6,696 nt of DNA from Gemmatimonadota bacterium (GTDB taxonomy: Bacteria > Gemmatimonadota > Gemmatimonadetes > Gemmatimonadales > GWC2-71-9). Both the position numbers and the translations under genes were made by a program. The stretch lies in the NCBI GenBank assembly GCA_029862935.1, contig JAOTWK010000194.1:1-6696 (forward strand). Direction: 5' to 3'. Below the pieces are notes generated by a model, which saw nothing but the letters and a program-made list of their open reading frames with translations, was not told the DNA's origin and searched no databases. Position 1 is the stretch's first letter; each line of letters starts with the position of its first letter. Positions 1-4,317 of the stretch are shown here, piece by piece.

Positions 1-2
1 TA

Positions 3-842
3 CGGCTCTGGATTGAGGCCTGGTTCTCGGGCGTGCGCATTGGGATGGGGACCCTGGTGGGCATGCGCCTCAGGAAGGTCAGTCCGCCGGCCATCATTCG
101 TCCCCTGATCGCGGCAACGAAGGCCGGACTTGATTTGCACGTCAACGAACTGGAAGCGCACTACCTGGCGGGGGGGAGCGTCAGCCGCGTCACCCAAGCG
201 CTCATCTCGGCGGACAAGGCGGGTATCGACCTTCAGTTCACGACTGCGGCCGCGATCGACCTCGCCGGACGGGACGTCCTCGAGGCGGTCCAGGTCTCTG
301 TGAATCCAAAGGTCATCGAGACACCGAAGGTCACGGCCATGGCCAAGGACGGCATTCAGTTGCGGGCAGTCGCGCGCGTGACGCTACGGGCGAACATCAA
401 GCGCCTCGTCGGTGGCGCGGGCGAGGAGACGATCCTGGCTCGAGTCGGCGAGGGGATCGTCTCGACCATCGGTTCATCGGACTCTCACAAGGCCGTGCTC
501 GCGAGCCCCGGCGATATTACCCAAACGGTGCTCGGCAAGGGGCTAGACGCTGGCACAGCCTATGAGATTCTCTCGATCGATATCGCCGACGTGGATGTCG
601 GCAGGAACATCGGCGCCGAGCTCCAGACGGATCAGGCTGAGGCCGACAAGCGAATCGCGCAGGCCCAGGCGGAGAAGCGGCGCGCGATGGCGGTGGCAGA
701 GGAGCAGGAGATGAAGGCGAGGACTCAAGAGATGCGGGCGCAAGTGGTCCAGGCTGAGGCCGAGGTGCCGCTGGCCCTCTCTGACGCATTTCGCGCTGGG
801 CGCCTTGTGGCGCGGCCCAGGCCGCAGCGGGATCAACGGTGA
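3..842 (+). CDS. floA: Flotillin-like protein FloA, 5' partial
   Basis: FloA proteins are SPFH-family membrane scaffolds that form functional membrane microdomains in bacteria. The open frame runs off the left edge. Translating from base 3 gives LWIEAWFSG before the GTG at 33, which matches the segment that precedes TLVGMRLR in FloA from memory, so that GTG is internal and the true start with its membrane anchor lies outside the window. Visible residue numbers follow: LVGMRLRKV near 18-26, HYLAGG near 53-58, [13 protein letters not shown] near 85-97, NPKVIETP near 101-108, [20 protein letters not shown] near 137-156, and an Ala/Glu-rich coiled coil ([20 protein letters not shown]) near 208-227 onward. 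The C-terminus is odd. After [14 protein letters not shown] it ends in a basic tail of about 11 residues, whereas relatives continue with a GVMDYY-like segment. It is convergent with the DUF362 gene, 65 bases apart. The family call is very secure. Confidence 0.95.
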   Translation, partial: RLWIEAWFSGVRIGMGTLVGMRLRKVSPPAIIRPLIAATKAGLDLHVNELEAHYLAGGSVSRVTQALISADKAGIDLQFTTAAAIDLAGRDVLEAVQVSVNPKVIETPKVTAMAKDGIQLRAVARVTLRANIKRLVGGAGEETILARVGEGIVSTIGSSDSHKAVLASPGDITQTVLGKGLDAGTAYEILSIDIADVDVGRNIGAELQTDQAEADKRIAQAQAEKRRAMAVAEEQEMKARTQEMRAQVVQAEAEVPLALSDAFRAGRLVARPRPQRDQR

Positions 843-873
843 CCTGAACGAACGGCGGTTCTCGAGTTCTCGG

Positions 874-901
874 CTGACGGCTGACGGCTGATAGCTGAAA
901 G
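874..901 (+). repeat. Heptanucleotide tandem array between floA and the DUF362 gene
   Basis: Four tandem 7-base units are directly readable: CTGACGG twice, then CTGATAG and CTGAAAG. They fill most of the 65-base gap between two convergent genes. A further CGG before them (871-873) and CCGG after them let the ends pair weakly (CGGCT with AGCCG), so the array might also act as a bidirectional transcription barrier. No T-tract is present, so a classical terminator is not claimed. The same unit recurs in other gaps of this window. Confidence 0.75.
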
Positions 902-907
902 CCGGTG

Positions 908-1999
908 CTACATCTCCTGCACGCCCCACGACTTGTTGATGGTCTCCCAGCTGATCACGTTCGGCTTTACGAATGGCCGCCGTACGTGCTCCAGTTTCTC
1001 TCCCCGCACTTCAACGTCGCTCACACTCGCGGGGCCTAGACCTGCGCGGTAGGCCCATGTAAGCGTAGGAACTTCGTGTACCCCGAATCCCATGATGTCT
1101 GCCGCCACCATGTCAGTCGCCAACGGGTTGGTTCCCGCGATGATCAGGTTCATGGGAACGAGACTCCCATCCGACGGACCGTCTCCTTCCATCGCCATCG
1201 ACCCGTCGACGACGGTGAGCCCGAGCTTGTTGGCGCGGACCATGTCGATCGTCTCGAAGGCGATGCCCGGCGACTCAGCCATGGCTGCCTGGTCGTGCAG
1301 CCACGACCTGACCGAGTAGTACACCGTTCCAGGGTACAGACCAATCAGGTTCTTCATGCCCAGCGTCACGGTCGCCAGGACGTGGGTCTTCATCATCGGA
1401 ACGGAACACAAGAGGTCGATGTCCGTCAGCGATTGGTGCAGCGTGATCTTGTCGAACACGAATCCGTTCGGCACCGCGACCTCAGCCATCTCGCCCGAGT
1501 GGAGATTGATGAGCGGAGTCCGCAGGGAGCTGGCGAGCTCGGTGTAGCCCAATCTGTCGAACACGTACTGCTGCATGCCGTCCAGTATCTCGCGGTTCCG
1601 TGTCCTGTAGGTGACATCGCCCCGGACGTTGAATCCGGTTCCCGCGGCCGACCCTTCACCGATCACCACTTCCTTGCCCGAGCGCTGCATAAGTTGAGCG
1701 AGCGTTCGCACCACGCTCGGTTTGGTCGTGAAGTGCGGCCCTTCGGCCACGAGGTTGGGCTTGAGCATGATGCGATCTTTGCCCTTTGCGACCGTCTCAA
1801 TGCCTCCGAGCAGGTCAATGGCCGCCTCGACGGCACGATCAACCCTGTCGTTCCCGATCCTCACGACGCTGACGACCGGTTTCTCCGCCGTGAAACGATT
1901 CCCACGCCACGCTGGCGTCAGACCGCCGGCAGTGGTTCCAAGCACCACGCCGGCACTCGTCTTCACGAAGTCCCGGCGTGACAGATGTCGATGTCTCAT
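908..1999 (-). CDS. Tat-exported DUF362 domain protein
   Basis: The 363-residue product opens with a twin-arginine signal: SRRDFVK at 7-13, then a weakly hydrophobic Ala/Gly/Val/Thr-rich stretch. It is therefore probably folded in the cytoplasm and exported by Tat. The rest matches DUF362: IMLKPNLV near 77-84, VIGEGSAAGTGFN near 112-124, PMMKTHVLATVTLGMKNLIG at 201-220, VVDGSMAMEGDGPSDG near 263-278, and NPLATDMVAADIMGF near 291-305. The family has no well-established reaction. Some members carry an iron-sulfur ferredoxin module, but this one has a single cysteine (residue 198), so no Fe-S cluster is expected. Length is normal for a single-domain member. The ATG at 1997-1999 is supported by a GGGAGG ribosome binding site seven bases upstream. 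The gene stands alone on the minus strand, divergent from higBA. Family assignment is secure; function is unknown. Confidence 0.9.
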   Translation of the reverse strand: MRHRHLSRRDFVKTSAGVVLGTTAGGLTPAWRGNRFTAEKPVVSVVRIGNDRVDRAVEAAIDLLGGIETVAKGKDRIMLKPNLVAEGPHFTTKPSVVRTLAQLMQRSGKEVVIGEGSAAGTGFNVRGDVTYRTRNREILDGMQQYVFDRLGYTELASSLRTPLINLHSGEMAEVAVPNGFVFDKITLHQSLTDIDLLCSVPMMKTHVLATVTLGMKNLIGLYPGTVYYSVRSWLHDQAAMAESPGIAFETIDMVRANKLGLTVVDGSMAMEGDGPSDGSLVPMNLIIAGTNPLATDMVAADIMGFGVHEVPTLTWAYRAGLGPASVSDVEVRGEKLEHVRRPFVKPNVISWETINKSWGVQEM

Positions 2000-2006
2000 C
2001 AGGATG

Positions 2007-2012
2007 CCTCCC
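2007..2012 (-). promoter_or_regulatory. Ribosome binding site of the DUF362 gene
   Basis: On the minus strand this reads GGGAGG, seven bases before the ATG. It fixes the start so that the twin-arginine motif lies at residues 8-9, as expected for a Tat signal. Confidence 0.8.
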
Positions 2013-2092
2013 GGTCGTCAGGCACGGGTGTGTCCGCCTCCCACTACGTCATCGGTGGCACGAGGTTTCCCGGCATCGCAAGGAGATCGTGT

Positions 2093-2106
2093 TAATGTGA
2101 GTGTCG
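2093..2106 (-). promoter_or_regulatory. Shared 14-base upstream box, copy 1
   Basis: On the minus strand this reads CGACACTCACATTA and lies 93 bases upstream of the DUF362 start. It differs at one base from the box at 6683-6696, upstream of the secreted hydrolase gene, in the same orientation. It may be a promoter element or regulator site. The role is inferred only from its position and repetition. Confidence 0.35.
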
Positions 2107-2136
2107 CGCTGGGGATTCAGCGCGTTCGGGCGGTTC

Positions 2137-2150
2137 TCAGCCGTCAGCCG
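2137..2150 (-). repeat. Two-unit heptamer repeat
   Basis: TCAGCCG occurs twice in tandem. On the minus strand this reads CGGCTGA twice, the same 7-base unit (in another phase) as the array at 874-901. It is preceded by CGGTTCTC, which also precedes the array near 855-862, suggesting a remnant of the same dispersed element. It is short, so chance is possible. Confidence 0.4.
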
Positions 2151-2284
2151 CAGGTCGGTGCGCTGATCGCAACGAAATAGTCACTCCCCGTCTTCATTCG
2201 GTTACCCTGGACCGCGTGTCGCAGCGGACATTCGTGCAGCGTGCCGCACCGAATCGCGCAGGCGACGCAGCAAGTCCTCACTCT

Positions 2285-2315
2285 TAACGCTTGACGTTAT
2301 TAACGCAATGCGTTA
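2285..2315. promoter_or_regulatory. Tandem palindromic operators of higBA
   Basis: There are two 15-base palindromes: TAACGCTTGACGTTA at 2285-2299 (5-base arms) and TAACGCAATGCGTTA at 2301-2315 (perfect 7-base arms around a central A). One base separates them, giving a 16-base repeat distance, and they agree at 11 of 15 positions. The first covers the -35 hexamer, and the second fills the spacer and enters the -10. This is the expected layout for autorepression by a HigA dimer or HigBA complex. The palindromes are visible; HigA binding is inferred from the family. Confidence 0.75.
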
Positions 2316-2319
2316 CTAT
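2291..2319 (+). promoter_or_regulatory. Sigma70-type promoter of higBA
   Basis: TTGACG (2291-2296) and TACTAT (2314-2319) are separated by exactly 17 bases. The -10 ends five bases before the GTG of higB, so transcription should begin at or next to the start codon. No ribosome binding site fits in that gap. Together these predict a leaderless toxin message. Confidence 0.75.
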
Positions 2320-2324
2320 TTTCT

Positions 2325-2615
2325 GTGATCAAGAGCTTCCGGGACCGCGACACGGAACGTCTCTTCCAGCGGCAGACTGTCCGGAAACTTGGGGCGATGG
2401 TCCAACGTCTCGCGCTTCGCAGGCTGGTGATCCTCGATGCGGCTGAGCAGATCGCCGACCTTCGAGTGCCGCCGGGCAATCGGCTGGGAGAGCTCCGCGG
2501 TCGGCGGAAGGGGCAGTACAGTGTCCGCATCAACGAGCAATGGCGAATCTGTTTTCGCTGGCACGCTGGTGACGCGTACGATGTGAGATCGTGGATTACC
2601 ACTAGGAAAACCTGA
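2325..2615 (+). CDS. higB: HigB/RelE-family mRNA interferase toxin, C-terminus frameshifted
   Basis: HigB toxins are RelE/ParE-fold ribonucleases that cut mRNA on the ribosome. This 96-residue product starts MIKSF from a GTG, exactly as HigB does. It keeps the family core: helical N-terminal half, LDAAEQIADLRVPPGNRL at 37-54, LRGRRKGQYSVRINEQWRIC at 57-76, and GDAYDV at 82-87. After DAYDV it reads RSWITTRKT. Restoring one G between 2585 and 2586 would give EIVDYH followed by TAG at 2603-2605, the usual HigB ending. The conserved terminal Tyr-His, implicated in catalysis in the characterised Proteus HigB, is therefore absent as written. The frameshifted frame ends in TGA overlapping the higA ATG by one base. 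The toxin may be inactive, or the base may be missing through a sequencing error. Family identity is strong; activity is doubtful. Confidence 0.88.
   Translation: MIKSFRDRDTERLFQRQTVRKLGAMVQRLALRRLVILDAAEQIADLRVPPGNRLGELRGRRKGQYSVRINEQWRICFRWHAGDAYDVRSWITTRKT
2604..2607 (+). promoter_or_regulatory. Ribosome binding site of higA
   Basis: AGGA lies seven bases before the ATG at 2615 and sits inside the current 3' end of higB. In the restored HigB frame it would overlap the TAG stop. The antitoxin therefore has its own ribosome binding site in addition to likely coupling through the TGATG overlap. Confidence 0.65.
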
Positions 2616-2914
2616 TGGCTGCGGCCAAGCTAGCACCGATTCATCCTGGGGAGATCTTGCTTGAGGAGTTCCTCGGGCCGCTGGACATCTCCCAGTATCG
2701 GCTCGCCAAGGACATCAGCGTTCCCCCGCGGCGGATCAACGAGATTGTCCATGGCCTGCGCGCGATTTCGGCCGATACGGCACTCCGGCTGTCGCGGTAC
2801 TTCGGGACGTCGGAGCGATTCTGGCTCAATCTGCAGACGCGGTACGATCTGGAGGTTGAAAAGGATCGACTGGGAAGGCGACTGGAGCGGGAGGTGCTGC
2901 CCCGAGCGGGATGA
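2615..2914 (+). CDS. higA: HigA-family antitoxin, XRE-type HTH
   Basis: HigA neutralises HigB by binding it and represses the operon through a helix-turn-helix. The 99-residue product shows the family hallmarks in order: PIHPGEILLEEFL at 8-20; an HTH around 25-47 (DISQYRLAKDISVPPRRINE and onward); the signature ISADTALRLSRYFGTSERFW at 51-70; LNLQTRYDLEVE at 71-82; and a short basic C-terminal helix. Length and all landmarks are intact, unlike its partner toxin. It starts at the ATG overlapping the higB stop, with AGGA seven bases upstream. It is co-transcribed with higB from the promoter at 2291-2319, and the two palindromes there are its most likely binding sites. No terminator with a T-tract follows; a repeat region begins 35 bases downstream. 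Confidence 0.93.
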   Translation: MAAAKLAPIHPGEILLEEFLGPLDISQYRLAKDISVPPRRINEIVHGLRAISADTALRLSRYFGTSERFWLNLQTRYDLEVEKDRLGRRLEREVLPRAG

Positions 2915-2949
2915 CGTGGAGTGGGGTGCTGGTGAGCGGCAAGATTAGT

Positions 2950-3065
2950 TGTCGGTTGCCAGTTTCCAGTTGTCAGTTCCCAGTTTTCGGCTGTCAGTTC
3001 AGATGCCCAATGCGTTACGTCGCGACGCGAAGACCTGAAGGCTGACAGCTGGCGACTGACAACTC
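2950..3065. repeat. Inverted heptamer arrays forming a foldback element
   Basis: Left arm (2950-2998): seven 7-base units, TGTCGGT, TGCCAGT, TTCCAGT, TGTCAGT, TCCCAGT, TTTCGGC, TGTCAGT. Right arm (3035-3062): four units in the opposite orientation, CTGAAGG, CTGACAG, CTGGCGA, CTGACAA. The arms are imperfectly complementary (AGTTGTCAGT at 2968-2977 pairs with ACTGACAACT at 3055-3064) around a 36-base centre. The element fills the gap between the convergent higA and propeller genes and could work as a folded 3' structure. No transposase, target duplication or coding sequence was seen. Confidence 0.7.
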
Positions 3066-3077
3066 TTGCGCAGTCAC

Positions 3078-4232
3078 TCATCGTGTCGTCGTCACGTATC
3101 TCGTGTTGCGGATGTCGTGCCCGAACTTCGGCCAGGGACCTGCGAGCCAACCCGACGATGAGGAGTGGAACGCGTAGACTTTTCCGTCAATGGATCCCAC
3201 GTAGACCGTCCCGTCGACCCACATCGCCGGAGACGATTGCACCGTGTAACCGGTCTTGTAGCTCCATTGAAACGTGCCGTCCGCATTGAGCGCGTACAGC
3301 TGGCCTTCGCCAGCCCCGACGTAGACTGTCCCGTCGGTCCCTATCGTCGGAGACGAGCGTGACGAGCCGAAGACACTAGGGCCCGTCGCATAGCTCCACT
3401 TGAGCGTTGCATCCGGGTTGATGGCGTAGACCGTCCTGCTTGCGTCTTGCGCGTAGATCGTCCCGTCGGCCCCGATCGCCGCCGAACCGTAGAGCACGCC
3501 CACGATGTACGTCCAGCGGAGCGTTCCGTCAGGATGGAGTGCATAGAGCCTACCATCGGCGGAGCCCACGTACACCGTCCCATCTGCCCCAATTGCCGGG
3601 GACGAGAAGACTTGGCCACCTGTGGTGTAGCTCCACTGGAGCGCGCCGTCCGGGGTGAAGGCGTACAGTCTACGGTCGCGAGAGCCAACGTAAACCGTCC
3701 CGTTCAACCCAATCGCCGGCGAGGACTCGATCACCCCGTCCGTCGTGTAGCTCCACTCGAGCGCCCCCTCCGGGGAAATTGCGTAGAGCGTGGAGTCGCT
3801 GGAACCCACGTAGATCGTCCCATCCAGCCCGATCGCTGGCGACGACGCGATCCATCCGCTCGTGGCGTAGCTCCACACGAGCCTCCCGGTGCGGGTGAGC
3901 GCGTAGAGCTTCCGGTCGAGCGACCCCACGTAGACCGTGCCATCGACGTCAAGCGCGGGGGACGACATGATTCCGCCGCCGGTCGTGTAGCGCCACTTGA
4001 CCAGTCCAAGCTGGGTGATGGAGTACAGCGTGCCGTCGAGGGATCCAACGTGAACCTCCCCTTTTAGCCCCAGTGCCGGGGACGAAACTACCGCGCCACC
4101 CGTCGTGTAGCTCCACTTGAGCGTTCCTGGGACCGGAGGATTGTACCGCAGCCCGTTGCCGACCCCGTTGTCACTACACGCGAGCAGCATGAGGCAGCCA
4201 ACGGCTGCGCCAATGGGTTGTATGTCGAGCAT
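3078..4232 (-). CDS. PQQ-like eight-bladed beta-propeller lipoprotein
   Basis: The 384-residue product has a short hydrophobic leader ending in LMLLAC, so Cys19 is a plausible lipidation site and the protein is probably anchored in the outer membrane or periplasm. Residues 38-361 are eight repeats of about 40 residues on the pattern LxWSYTTGGxVxSSPAIGxDGTVYVGSxDGxLYAxxPDG. This is the PQQ-like/BamB-type propeller repeat, here probably a closed eight-blade ring. Blade 6 is divergent (LRWTYIVGVLYGSAAIG, then YAQDASRT). The tail WPKFGHDIRNTRY is common in this class. No dehydrogenase or kinase domain is attached, so a binding or scaffolding role is likelier than catalysis; the ligand is unknown. 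The ATG at 4230-4232 was chosen over the one at 4259 because only it has a ribosome binding site. The signal n-region (MLDIQP) unusually lacks Lys/Arg. The hydrolase gene lies 85 bases upstream on the same strand. Confidence 0.87.
   Translation of the reverse strand: MLDIQPIGAAVGCLMLLACSDNGVGNGLRYNPPVPGTLKWSYTTGGAVVSSPALGLKGEVHVGSLDGTLYSITQLGLVKWRYTTGGGIMSSPALDVDGTVYVGSLDRKLYALTRTGRLVWSYATSGWIASSPAIGLDGTIYVGSSDSTLYAISPEGALEWSYTTDGVIESSPAIGLNGTVYVGSRDRRLYAFTPDGALQWSYTTGGQVFSSPAIGADGTVYVGSADGRLYALHPDGTLRWTYIVGVLYGSAAIGADGTIYAQDASRTVYAINPDATLKWSYATGPSVFGSSRSSPTIGTDGTVYVGAGEGQLYALNADGTFQWSYKTGYTVQSSPAMWVDGTVYVGSIDGKVYAFHSSSSGWLAGPWPKFGHDIRNTRYVTTTR
3150..4121 (-). repeat. Eight in-gene tandem repeats, period about 120 bases
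   Basis: The propeller blades are also visible in the DNA. A segment resembling GTAGCTCCACTTGAGCG recurs near 3257, 3389, 3506, 3625, 3745, 3865, 3985 and 4105. Five copies are spaced exactly 120 bases apart. The spacing falls to about 117-119 around blade 6 and rises to 132 at blade 7, which carries an insertion (SVFGSSRSSP). The nucleotide similarity suggests blade duplication followed by selection for the repeat pattern. Confidence 0.8.
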
Positions 4233-4236
4233 CGGG

Positions 4237-4245
4237 CCTTCCCCC
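4237..4245 (-). promoter_or_regulatory. Ribosome binding site deciding the propeller start
   Basis: On the minus strand this reads GGGGGAAGG, with its GGGGGA part seven bases before the ATG at 4230-4232. The alternative ATG nine codons upstream (4257-4259) is preceded by GTTCGCAGCG, with no such site. Confidence 0.6.
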
Positions 4246-4268
4246 AACACCTGACTCATCGCTGCGAA

Positions 4269-4303
4269 CTGACTACCGACAACTGGCGGCTGATAGCCGT
4301 TAG
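4269..4303 (+). repeat. Degenerate heptamer array downstream of the hydrolase gene
   Basis: Five in-phase 7-base units are visible: CTGACTA, CCGACAA, CTGGCGG, CTGATAG, CCGTTAG. They fit the CTGRCRR-like unit of the other arrays in this window. The array lies in the short gap between the hydrolase and propeller genes and contributes the left arm of the hairpin at 4284-4316. Confidence 0.55.
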
Positions 4304-4316
4304 TGATCAGCCGCCA
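4284..4316 (-). terminator. Hairpin one base after the hydrolase stop codon
   Basis: Perfect 11-base arms, TGGCGGCTGAT (4284-4294) and ATCAGCCGCCA (4306-4316), flank an 11-base loop. The stem starts one base after the TAG of the hydrolase gene. No T-run follows on the minus strand, so it is not a canonical intrinsic terminator. It could be a weak terminator, an mRNA 3'-end stabiliser, or an attenuator between the hydrolase and propeller genes. Confidence 0.5.
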
Positions 4317-4317
4317 C

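Larger units (their letters stand above)
2000..2324. other. Intergenic region between DUF362 and higB
   Basis: This 325-base gap separates two divergent genes. I find no credible coding sequence or RNA gene in it. From left to right it holds the DUF362 ribosome binding site (2007-2012), a 14-base box also found upstream of the hydrolase (2093-2106), a two-unit heptamer repeat (2137-2150), a stretch of about 130 bases without recognisable structure (2151-2280), and the higBA operator and promoter (2285-2319). No convincing -35/-10 pair was seen for the DUF362 gene. Confidence 0.7.

Noticed and set aside
33..35. GTG as the start of floA
   Set aside because: The ten codons before it, back to the window edge, encode a continuation of FloA (LWIEAWFSG), so the gene begins upstream of the window.
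62..70. Hydrolase leader LLSC as a lipobox
   Set aside because: This refers to residues 17-20 of the hydrolase (about 6457-6468). The Cys is followed by more hydrophobic residues and a good signal peptidase I site (PVAAQQ), so an ordinary signal peptide is likelier. The coordinates given here are placeholders.
1076..1981. 301-codon plus-strand open frame opposite the DUF362 gene
   Set aside because: Its Arg/His-rich composition, lack of recognisable domains and exact overlap with a conserved gene on the other strand mark it as a high-GC shadow frame.
3008..3018. CAATGCGTTAC, an exact 11-base copy of part of the higBA operator (2306-2316)
   Set aside because: Only one half-site is present, and an 11-base match somewhere in a window of this size is not rare enough to claim a third HigA site.
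2950..3065. Possible CRISPR array
   Set aside because: The units are 7 bases, contiguous and degenerate, with no unique spacers and no cas genes nearby.
3447..4067. Plus-strand open frame with repeated VAPLER/HVDRP motifs
   Set aside because: Its repeats are the reverse reading of the propeller's 120-base blades, so it is not an independent repeat protein.
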